Origin: Zoogloea sp.
GTDB lineage: Bacteria; Pseudomonadota; Gammaproteobacteria; Burkholderiales; Rhodocyclaceae
DNA length: 20,569 bases
NCBI GenBank assembly: GCA_016790385.1
Contig: JAEUNV010000303.1
Coordinates: 1 to 20,569, forward strand
Reading direction: 5' to 3'
The translations under genes were made by a program, and so were the position numbers. The notes under the pieces are model-generated. The model was not told where the DNA came from. It worked only from the letters and a program-made list of their open reading frames with translations, and did no database searches. Numbering within the stretch: the stretch's first letter is position 1; every line of letters starts with the position of its first letter. This document shows positions 7,325 to 14,279 of the stretch, piece after piece.

Positions 7325-10300
7325 TCAGTCCGGAAGTATCAGCACGAAAGTGGACTGCCCATGGGCGTGGCAGATCCGGAGAGACACGGGCTTGCCTGAG
7401 AACATACCGGGAAGTGGCGCGTCGGCTGCACCGCATTCCTGATCGACGTTCCGGGGAAAACCGATCCGCTCCAAAACAGTCGCCATAGGCGTTCCGGCCG
7501 GCACCCCTTCAAGGTATTCGCGCCCCAGTTCGCCCACGCTGCGCACCATTAAGGCAGATGAATCGAATTCGATTAAAAGGGCCGCCGGCATGGCCGCAAG
7601 CGCATTGCGCAGAAAGGCCTCCCGTTCGATGAGGACCGCCTCGCGACGCTTGCGATCCGAGATGTCGGTGCTCTTGGTACACAGGCCCGAAACCACGCCG
7701 TCATGGGACAGGAGGCCAAAACGCAGCACAAGAAAAGTGTGCTCGCCGTCCGGCAGCATCAAGGTTTCCTCACTCTCCACACTTTGCCCGCTGGCCAGCA
7801 CCGCCAGGTCGCGCTCGCGGATCTGACGGGCCATTACCTCCGGCAGGAGCTGAAAATCAGTACGGCCGATGATTTCGTCAGCCGCCAACCTGAAGTACTC
7901 CTTGAATCGGGAATTCACATATTCATAGCGGCCAAGCGTGTCCTTGACCGAGATGAGCGCAAAGGCGTTCTCCATGATCGCGGTCAGGCGGCGCTCGCCG
8001 TCGCGCAGCTGGCGCTGGGTTTCCAGCAGATAGGTTTCGTCTATCAGGGTGATGACGGCGCCGCCTCGTTCGGTACTACGGGCAATCGCCCGCGGTGAAA
8101 CCCTTAGCAGATAATGGCGCAAGGCATCGCTGACCTGACGTTCCATCGGCCGGCCCTCGCGCACGACCTGTTCGATCAGATCGGTGTGAGCATCGAGCTT
8201 CTGCTGCGCGAGGATGATCCGGACATGCTCGCCTGTCGCGCTGTCATTGAGTCCGAAGTAACGCGCAGCCACCTCATTGAAGCGCAAAACGCGCATCTGC
8301 TCGCTGACCACCAGCAGGGAAAAGCCAAAGCTGTTCTGCACGTTCTCGAGATCGGCATTGGCATCGGCGAGTTCGGCCGACTTGATCTGAAGCTCCTCGT
8401 TGACGGTGGTGAGTTCTTCATTGGTGGACTGAAGCTCCTCATTCGCCGCCTGGAGCTCCTCATTGGCAGCCTGCAACTCCTCGTTGGAGGCCTGAAGTTC
8501 CTCGTTGAGCGCCTGGGTTTCCTCGTTGGAGGTTTCCAGCTCTTCGACCACGGTCTGAAGGTGTTCGCGGGTGGCGATGAGTTCCTCTTCCAGATCCCGC
8601 GAGGCCCGATGGACCTCGCCCCCAGGGAGATCGTTGCCGGCTGGCGGATCGATCACCGGCTCGAAGGACACGACGGCCGCATCGCCATCGGTTTCCACGC
8701 TCACCGGCAAAAGGTGCATGCGCAGCTGCTGGGGTGTCCCCCCGGGCACCTCGAGAAGACGGGGGCGGCCGCTGATCGGCCCGCCCTTCTGGCGCACCTG
8801 GTGCAACAGCGTCTGCAACTCGGTGCGGAACTCCTTTCGGACCAGGGCGAGCAGGTTGAAATCAGGACGCCCGGACGGAATCCCGAGCACCCGGTTCACC
8901 TCACCGAACACATGCAAAATCTCGAACCCATGGCTAACCAGAAGGCTTGGCGGCGCGTAGGTTTCAACCAAGGCCTGGAGCAAAACATCCGCCGGATTCC
9001 GGCGTTCCCTTTCCGGCAGGCGGCTACGCAGGGGCTGGCGCATTGGACCAAGGGGCGCCCGGGCAGCCAGTCCGCTGCGGCGGAAGATCTTGGCGTCCCG
9101 ATGCACATTGTCGAACAGATCCTCATGCTGAAAGACACTTTCAGACTTGCCGAGGAACAGCAGCCCGCCTGGCGCGAGCGCGTAATGAAATGTCCCGAGA
9201 ACCCGCTCCTGAAGGGGATTCTGGAAATAGATCAGGACATTCCGGCAACTCACCATGTCCAGCCGCACGAATGGAGGGTCTTGCACCAGATCCTGGCGGG
9301 CGAAGACGACCAGTTCGCGCAGCGGCTTGACCACTTCGTAGGCATCGCCCGCGGTGATGAAATACTTCTGGACGATGGCGGCATCCACCTCGCCCAGGCT
9401 GGCGACCGAATACACACCGCGCCGGGCGATGGCCATGGCGCTCATGTCGATGTCGGTGGCAAAGATCTGGACGGTGTACTCCGAGAGGGCCGCCCCCAGA
9501 TATTCGGAAATCAGGATGGCGATGGCGTAAGCCTCTTCACCGGTTGCGCAGCCGGGCACCCAGACCCGGATCTCGTCGCCGGGCCGCTTGACGGCCAGCC
9601 GTTCGCATAGGGCTGTCGCCAGCGCGTCAAACGCGTCCCGGTCACGGAAGAAGGAGGTCACCGAGATCAGGATCTCCTTGCTCAATTGGCCGAGCTCCTC
9701 GGGATTGCGCTCGGTCAGGTCGATGTAGTCCTGGAGGGACTCGACCCGATTGGTGGCCATCCGCCGCAGGATGCGCCGCCACACGGTGTTCTCCTTGTAA
9801 CCGGAAAAATCGATGCGGGTGTAACGTTGAACCCGGGTCAGAAGCGACTGGATGGTACCGGGTGCGTCGCGGAGCTTCTCGGGTGGGTCGACCAAGCCCT
9901 GAGTACGCACGATGATGGCAATCTGCCGGGCGATCGCATCGGGGGTAAACACCCAGTCAACGCAATCGGTCTCGATGGCAGACTGGGGCATGCCATCGTA
10001 CTTGGCAGACGCAGGATCTTGCGCAAAAACCAGGCCTCCCCCGGCCTTGATCGCACGGACCCCCCCGGCGCCATCAGATCCCGTACCTGACAGGATGACC
10101 CCGATTACATCTTCACCCCGCTCAGCGGCTACAGAGTAAAAGAAGCTATTGACCGAGGGCTTTGGCGCAACATTCGGAATGGGTTCAACCAGTTCGAAAT
10201 GGCCGTCCCGAAAAAGCAGGTTGCGGTTGGGCGGCGTGATATAGACCGTGTCGGGGCGCGGCACTTCATGCTGCTCAACCTCCTTGACCTCCATGGCGGT

Positions 10301-10549
10301 CTCGCGCCCGATCAGCTGGACCAGCATGCTCCGGTAGGTTGGCGACAGATGCTGCACAACGACATAGGTTGCGCCCAGATCGGTGGGCAAACTGGAAAAC
10401 AGCCCCGACAATGCCTCAAGCCCCCCGGCCGAGGCGCCGACGCCAACAATGTAATGTCGCGTGAGAAGCCCCGCACCCGACCCGGCGCCACCCGACTCAT
10501 CCACCTCCCCATCCGTGCCAGCCCCTTCCGGAGCCCCGCCAACTAGCAT
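7325..10549 (-). CDS. CheB-CheR-coiled coil-PAS hybrid signalling protein without a kinase domain
   Basis: This 1074-residue fusion protein (numbering from ATG 10549) has the following order. A CheB methylesterase domain (about 32-205) has its triad intact: S40 (GASAGG), H67 (VQHLSP) and D159 (SGTGSDG). A CheR methyltransferase domain (about 235-490) has the SAM motif GCATGEEAYAIAI, then ATDIDMSAM and SCRNVLIYF. A PAS-like region follows near 525-620. Next come a long coiled coil (about 645-740, heptads of the NEELQ type), two PAS domains (about 745-840 and 850-965), and a divergent PAS-like C-terminus. There is no receiver domain on CheB and no HisKA/HATPase part. Family members often carry a C-terminal kinase; here the kinase is the next gene, 28 bases downstream. 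No chemoreceptor or other che gene is in the window, so a role outside flagellar chemotaxis is likely. ATG 10549 is chosen for its GGAG; a GTG five codons upstream lacks one. Confidence 0.92.
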   Translation of the reverse strand: MLVGGAPEGAGTDGEVDESGGAGSGAGLLTRHYIVGVGASAGGLEALSGLFSSLPTDLGATYVVVQHLSPTYRSMLVQLIGRETAMEVKEVEQHEVPRPDTVYITPPNRNLLFRDGHFELVEPIPNVAPKPSVNSFFYSVAAERGEDVIGVILSGTGSDGAGGVRAIKAGGGLVFAQDPASAKYDGMPQSAIETDCVDWVFTPDAIARQIAIIVRTQGLVDPPEKLRDAPGTIQSLLTRVQRYTRIDFSGYKENTVWRRILRRMATNRVESLQDYIDLTERNPEELGQLSKEILISVTSFFRDRDAFDALATALCERLAVKRPGDEIRVWVPGCATGEEAYAIAILISEYLGAALSEYTVQIFATDIDMSAMAIARRGVYSVASLGEVDAAIVQKYFITAGDAYEVVKPLRELVVFARQDLVQDPPFVRLDMVSCRNVLIYFQNPLQERVLGTFHYALAPGGLLFLGKSESVFQHEDLFDNVHRDAKIFRRSGLAARAPLGPMRQPLRSRLPERERRNPADVLLQALVETYAPPSLLVSHGFEILHVFGEVNRVLGIPSGRPDFNLLALVRKEFRTELQTLLHQVRQKGGPISGRPRLLEVPGGTPQQLRMHLLPVSVETDGDAAVVSFEPVIDPPAGNDLPGGEVHRASRDLEEELIATREHLQTVVEELETSNEETQALNEELQASNEELQAANEELQAANEELQSTNEELTTVNEELQIKSAELADANADLENVQNSFGFSLLVVSEQMRVLRFNEVAARYFGLNDSATGEHVRIILAQQKLDAHTDLIEQVVREGRPMERQVSDALRHYLLRVSPRAIARSTERGGAVITLIDETYLLETQRQLRDGERRLTAIMENAFALISVKDTLGRYEYVNSRFKEYFRLAADEIIGRTDFQLLPEVMARQIRERDLAVLASGQSVESEETLMLPDGEHTFLVLRFGLLSHDGVVSGLCTKSTDISDRKRREAVLIEREAFLRNALAAMPAALLIEFDSSALMVRSVGELGREYLEGVPAGTPMATVLERIGFPRNVDQECGAADAPLPGMFSGKPVSLRICHAHGQSTFVLILPD
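8387..8533 (-). repeat. Seven 21-base repeats encoding coiled-coil heptads
   Basis: Seven consecutive, imperfect 21-base units encode the heptads TSNEETQ, ALNEELQ, ASNEELQ, AANEELQ, AANEELQ, STNEELT and TVNEELQ within the CheB/CheR hybrid. The NEEL core is nearly invariant. This is a coding repeat that builds the central coiled coil, not an independent element. Such an array could change length by slippage in 21-base steps without breaking the frame. Confidence 0.85.
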
Positions 10550-10555
10550 TCGTGT

Positions 10556-10559
10556 CTCC
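10556..10559 (-). promoter_or_regulatory. Ribosome binding site deciding the CheB/CheR hybrid start
   Basis: GGAG on the minus strand, six bases upstream of ATG 10549. The in-frame GTG at 10564 has no purine-rich motif at a suitable distance, so the ATG is preferred. Confidence 0.55.
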
Positions 10560-10589
10560 GCCACCGGACCGCCCGGCGTTATCGCTCAG

Positions 10590-10631
10590 AAATAAAGACC
10601 GGCCTGCACCAAAAGGCAAGCGCAGGTGCAG
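10590..10631 (-). terminator. Possible weak terminator after ffh
   Basis: On the minus strand CTGCACC (10631-10625) pairs with GGTGCAG (10610-10604), a 7-bp stem with a 14-base loop. It is followed by GCCGGTCTTTATTT. It begins two bases after the ffh stop codon. The U-tract is interrupted and displaced from the stem by several bases, so termination may be partial. It lies upstream of the CheB/CheR hybrid and would separate the housekeeping ffh gene from the signalling operon, at least in part. Confidence 0.4.
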
Positions 10632-10633
10632 CA

Positions 10634-11995
10634 TCAACGCAGGCCGCCGCCCGGCATCAAACCCTTCATGGCCCGCATCATCTTCTGCATCCCGCCCTTG
10701 GAGAACTGCTTCATCATCTTCTGGGTCTGCTCGAACTGCCCAAGAAGACGATTCACCTCCTGCACCGTCACCCCCGCCCCGGCGGCAATACGCCGTTTGC
10801 GTGAGGCCTTGAGGATCTCCGGCTTGGCCCGCTCGGCGGGCGTCATGGAATTGATGATGCCCTCGATGCGTTTCACGGCCTTCTCCTCGACCCCGCCCTG
10901 AAGCTGGCCGGCGGCCTGGGCAAACTGGGCAGGCAGTTTGTCCATCAGGCTGGAAAGGCCGCCCATCTTCTTCATCTGGCCGAGCTGCTCCTTGAAATCG
11001 TTGAGGTCAAAACCCTTGCCACTCTTGAGCTTCTGGGCAAACTCCTTGGCCTTCTCCTCATCCACCCCACGGCGGGCGTCCTCGACCAGCGAGAGAATGT
11101 CACCCATGCCGAGGATGCGGCTGGCCATCCGCTCGGGGTGAAACTCCTCAAGACCGCCAAGCTTTTCGCCGACGCCCGCAAACTTCAAAGGTTTGCCGGT
11201 TACGTGACGTACAGAGAGGGCGGCACCGCCCCGCGCGTCGCCGTCCAGCTTGGTCAGCACCACGCCGGTGAGCGGCAAAGCCTCGTTGAAGGCCCGCGCG
11301 GTGTTGACCGCATCCTGGCCAAGCATCGCATCCACGACGAACAGGGTTTCAATCGGGTTGACTGCGGCGTGAAGGGCCTGGATCTCCTCCATCATGGCCT
11401 GATCAATGGCGAGTCGACCGGCAGTATCGACCAGCAGCACATCCATATAGTGACGGCGGGCGTAGTCGACCGCGGCTCGGGCGATGTCCACGGGTTTCTG
11501 GTCTGGCGTTGAAGGAAAAAACTCGATGCCCGCCTGCTGCGATACGGTCTGCAACTGGGCAATGGCCGCCGGGCGATACACGTCGGTGGACACCGCCAGC
11601 ACTTTCTTCTTCATGCGCTCGGTGAGCATCTTGCCGAGCTTGCCGGTGGTGGTGGTCTTGCCCGCGCCCTGCAAACCCGCCATCAGGATGATGGCCGGCG
11701 GCTGGGTGGCCAGGTTGAGGCCGCTGTGGGCGCCACCCATCAACTGCGTCAGTTCCTGGTGAACAACGCCCACCAGGGCCTGACCCGGGGTAAGCGAGCT
11801 GAGTACCTCCGTGCCGACCGCCTTTTCCTTGACGCGGGCGATGAGGTCCTTGACCACCGGCAGGGCCACGTCGGCCTCAAGCAAGGCCATACGCACTTCG
11901 CGCAGGGCGTCCTGAATGTTGTCTTCGGTGAGCCGTGCCTGGCCCCGGAGGGTCTTGACGACTTTCGCCAGGCGGGTTGTGAGGTTATCCAGCAT
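10634..11995 (-). CDS. ffh: Signal recognition particle protein Ffh (SRP54)
   Basis: This 453-residue GTPase is the protein subunit of the signal recognition particle. With 4.5S RNA it binds hydrophobic signal sequences on nascent chains and hands ribosomes to FtsY at the membrane. The N domain (about 1-90) is followed by the G domain, with P-loop GLQGAGKT at 107-114, DTAGRL at 190-194, TKLDGDARGG at 248-257 and GVGEKLGGLEEF. The methionine-rich M domain begins near 325 and contains the 4.5S RNA-binding SKASRKRR-like stretch (here ILKASRKRRIAAGAG) and a C-terminus rich in MM pairs ending MPGGGLR. Length is normal. ATG 11995 gives the standard MLDNLTTRL start, although no clear Shine-Dalgarno precedes it. 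It is transcribed divergently from ypjD across only 38 bases, the same arrangement as in E. coli. Confidence 0.97.
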   Translation of the reverse strand: MLDNLTTRLAKVVKTLRGQARLTEDNIQDALREVRMALLEADVALPVVKDLIARVKEKAVGTEVLSSLTPGQALVGVVHQELTQLMGGAHSGLNLATQPPAIILMAGLQGAGKTTTTGKLGKMLTERMKKKVLAVSTDVYRPAAIAQLQTVSQQAGIEFFPSTPDQKPVDIARAAVDYARRHYMDVLLVDTAGRLAIDQAMMEEIQALHAAVNPIETLFVVDAMLGQDAVNTARAFNEALPLTGVVLTKLDGDARGGAALSVRHVTGKPLKFAGVGEKLGGLEEFHPERMASRILGMGDILSLVEDARRGVDEEKAKEFAQKLKSGKGFDLNDFKEQLGQMKKMGGLSSLMDKLPAQFAQAAGQLQGGVEEKAVKRIEGIINSMTPAERAKPEILKASRKRRIAAGAGVTVQEVNRLLGQFEQTQKMMKQFSKGGMQKMMRAMKGLMPGGGLR

Positions 11996-12021
11996 GATGG
12001 TTCGTGACCGAGGCCTTGGAG

Positions 12022-12027
12022 TAAACT
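12022..12027 (+). promoter_or_regulatory. Candidate -10 element (TAAACT) immediately before ypjD
   Basis: TAAACT ends six bases before the ypjD ATG (12034) in the 38-base gap between the divergent ypjD and ffh starts. If it is the -10 hexamer, transcription would begin at or very near the start codon, giving a leaderless or nearly leaderless mRNA. No good -35 hexamer is seen at 16-18 bases, so the call is tentative. The same hexamer recurs before the fmdB-like and DUF502 genes. Confidence 0.4.
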
Positions 12028-12033
12028 TGAAGA

Positions 12034-12861
12034 ATGGCCGCGATTCTACTTCATCTGCTCCCCGCCTCCCTGTATGCCATTCTCGGCGTGCATTTCTGGC
12101 ATAGCCGCTGGCTGGCCCCCACCCGGGTACCCCGCCAGGGTCTGCTGCCGTGGGAGCGGGCAGTGATGCTTGCCGCCCTGCTGGCCCATGCCCTGGCCCT
12201 TCACGGGGTGTTCTTCGCCGCTGACGGCATTCACTTCGGCTTCAGTCTGGCGCTTTCACTAATGCTGTGGCTTGCCATGCTGTTTTATTGGATCGAAAGC
12301 CTTTACGCCCGTCTGGAGGGCCTGCAAACACTGGCCATGCCCGCTGCGGCCGTGTGTGCCCTTCTGCCGGCGTTCTTTCCCGACCAGCATCTGCTGACCA
12401 ATGCCAATTCGCCGCTGTTCCGCGCGCACTTTGTCGTGGCCATGCTGGCCTACAGCTTGTTCACCCTTGCCGCCCTCCATGCGACGCTGATGGCCGTGGC
12501 CGAAAAGCGCTTGCACGGTGCCCGCCTGACACGTGCCTTTGCATCGCTGCCACCACTGCTGACCATGGAAACGCTGCTGTTCCGGCTGATCGGCATCGCC
12601 TTCGTGCTGCTCACCCTCACGGTGGGCTCGGGCATCGTTTTTTCGGAGGCCCTGTTCGGCAAGGCCTTCCGCCTGGACCACAAAACGGTATTCGCCATCA
12701 TTTCGTGGTGCATCTTTGCCAGCCTGCTGGTGGGCCGACACGCGTGGGGTTGGCGGGGCCGGAAGGCTTTGTACTGGACGCTGTCAGGATTTGGCGCCCT
12801 GATGCTGGCTTATGTCGGAAGCCGCTTCGTAGCAGAAGTCCTGCTCGCCCGGCCGGCTTGA
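12034..12861 (+). CDS. ypjD: YpjD-type inner membrane protein of the CcsA/cytochrome c assembly family
   Basis: This 275-residue membrane protein has about eight hydrophobic helices and belongs to the same large family as CcsA/CcsB and CcmC. It lacks the canonical WGxxWxWD haem-handling motif seen in the ccsB product in this window. Conserved histidines lie in LHGVFF, FRAHFVVAMLAYSLFTLAALHATLM and RLDHKTVFAIISW. The E. coli homologue YpjD also sits between ffh and yfjD, which makes the orthology firm. The function is not settled, and a direct role in cytochrome c maturation should not be assumed. ATG 12034 gives a normal N-terminus for the family. GGAG lies 12 bases upstream, and a -10-like TAAACT is only six bases away. 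It is followed after 52 bases by the CNNM-CBS gene, probably in one transcript. Confidence 0.88.
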   Translation: MAAILLHLLPASLYAILGVHFWHSRWLAPTRVPRQGLLPWERAVMLAALLAHALALHGVFFAADGIHFGFSLALSLMLWLAMLFYWIESLYARLEGLQTLAMPAAAVCALLPAFFPDQHLLTNANSPLFRAHFVVAMLAYSLFTLAALHATLMAVAEKRLHGARLTRAFASLPPLLTMETLLFRLIGIAFVLLTLTVGSGIVFSEALFGKAFRLDHKTVFAIISWCIFASLLVGRHAWGWRGRKALYWTLSGFGALMLAYVGSRFVAEVLLARPA

Positions 12862-12913
12862 CAAGCACCAACCCGGCCTCAATACTGGTCCGAAGTCACC
12901 TGCCCCATTCCAC

Positions 12914-14188
12914 TTGAACAGCATTCCCCTCTCCGTCCAGCTGACCATTCTCGTCACGCTGCTGGCTCTATCGGGTTTCTTCTCCATGGCCGAGACGGCC
13001 ATGATGGCGGCAAACCGCTACCGTCTGCGATCCGCCGCCGGCCTCGGCTCCCGCGGGGCGCGTCTGGCACTTGAGCTGCTTGGCAAGACGGACAAGCTCC
13101 TTGGCATCATCCTGCTGTGCAACAACCTGGTGAATGCCGCAGCTGCCACCCTGGTAAGTGTCATCACCATTCAGCTCTTCGGCAGCGAGGAATGGGTACT
13201 CGGGGTGAGCACCCTGGTGGTGACTTTCCTGATCCTGGTGTTCTCGGAAATCACCCCCAAGGTCGTCGGCGCCAACCACGCCAACCGCCTTGCCTGCATC
13301 GTCAGCTACCCCCTGTCGGCCCTCCTCAAGGGCCTTTATTTCATCGTCTGGTTTGTCAATCTCTTCGTGGCAGGCCTGCTTCGGGTACTGCGCCTGCGTA
13401 ACAGCAACGATCAGGATGCGCACAGTTTGTCCACCGAGGAGCTGCGCACCATGGTGCTGGAGTCCGGCACCTTCATCCCGCCAAAGCATCGCAGCATCCT
13501 GATCAACCTGTTCGAACTTGAAGACATCACCATCGAAGACGTGATGACGCCACGCAACCAGATCGAAGCCGTCAACATTTCCGACCCGATCAACGTAATC
13601 CAGGGCCACCTGGCCACGTGCTACCACACCCGCCTACCCGTTTTCGACGGAGAAATGAACGCGGTGATCGGCCTGCTCCATGTACGTCGCATTCTTGGCC
13701 AGACCCTGGATCGCAGCCTTGAGGCCGCAGACATCCGGGACATGCTGACCAAACCCTACTTCATTCCGGCGAGCACGCCCATCTATTCCCAGCTCCATTT
13801 CTTCCAGGAAAACCGGGAACGTCTGGGCCTGGTGGTGGATGAGTACGGGGAACTCCTGGGCCTCGTCACCCTGGAAGACATCATGGAGGAGCTGATCGGG
13901 AAATTCACCACCAGCGCGCCGGACTCCACCGACAAACTATGCTGGGACGAAAACGGCAGCGTCATCGCCGATGGAAGTCAGCATCTGCGTGCACTCAACC
14001 GCAAGTTGGGCCTCGACCTGCCTGTCGACGGGCCCAAGACGCTCAACGGGCTGGTGCTCGAACATCTCCAGGACATCCCCGAATCAGGTGTTTCCGTCAA
14101 GATCGCCGGCGTGCCCATCGAAGTCGTTCAGGCCGAGGACAGGCGAATCAAGACGGTGCGCATTTTTCGCCCGGCAAGCGATCACTGA
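12914..14188 (+). CDS. corB: CNNM/CorB (YfjD, HlyC/CorC) family membrane protein with CBS pair
   Basis: This 424-residue protein has a transmembrane CNNM (DUF21) domain with several helices (about 3-170), then two CBS domains (about 205-265 and 272-330; VMTPRN and LVVDEYGELLGLVTLEDIMEELIG are typical). A C-terminal CorC_HlyC transporter-associated domain (about 345-424) follows. Characterised relatives export or resist Mg2+ and Co2+, and CBS pairs commonly bind ATP-Mg; the ion here is inferred. The DUF21 signature SGFFSMAETAMMAANRYRLR begins at residue 20. The start is the unusual TTG at 12914. The next ATG would remove the first membrane helix, and MNSIPLS matches the conserved start of relatives. 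No strong Shine-Dalgarno is visible. Position after ypjD copies the E. coli ypjD-yfjD order. Older annotations call such proteins haemolysins, which is misleading. Confidence 0.9.
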   Translation: MNSIPLSVQLTILVTLLALSGFFSMAETAMMAANRYRLRSAAGLGSRGARLALELLGKTDKLLGIILLCNNLVNAAAATLVSVITIQLFGSEEWVLGVSTLVVTFLILVFSEITPKVVGANHANRLACIVSYPLSALLKGLYFIVWFVNLFVAGLLRVLRLRNSNDQDAHSLSTEELRTMVLESGTFIPPKHRSILINLFELEDITIEDVMTPRNQIEAVNISDPINVIQGHLATCYHTRLPVFDGEMNAVIGLLHVRRILGQTLDRSLEAADIRDMLTKPYFIPASTPIYSQLHFFQENRERLGLVVDEYGELLGLVTLEDIMEELIGKFTTSAPDSTDKLCWDENGSVIADGSQHLRALNRKLGLDLPVDGPKTLNGLVLEHLQDIPESGVSVKIAGVPIEVVQAEDRRIKTVRIFRPASDH

Positions 14189-14279
14189 CCCGCTGCCGAC
14201 GCCTCGCCTTTACAAGCCCTCCGCCTGACGGCATGATCCCCATGCATTTCAGGTCGACCCCACCCACAGACATTCCGGC

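Noticed and set aside
8114..9610. 498-codon plus-strand frame opposite the CheB/CheR hybrid
   Set aside because: Its leucine/glycine repeat is the mirror of the NEELQ heptad repeats on the coding strand. It has no independent domain evidence.
12914..14188. Haemolysin annotation for the CNNM-CBS protein
   Set aside because: The domain order (DUF21, two CBS, CorC_HlyC) matches the CorB/YfjD ion-transport family. The haemolysin label is historical and not supported.
14189..14279. Sigma-54 promoter before pilB
   Set aside because: A GG...GC pair near 14231-14246 has the wrong spacing (12 instead of 10 bases between the dinucleotides), so it does not fit the -24/-12 consensus.
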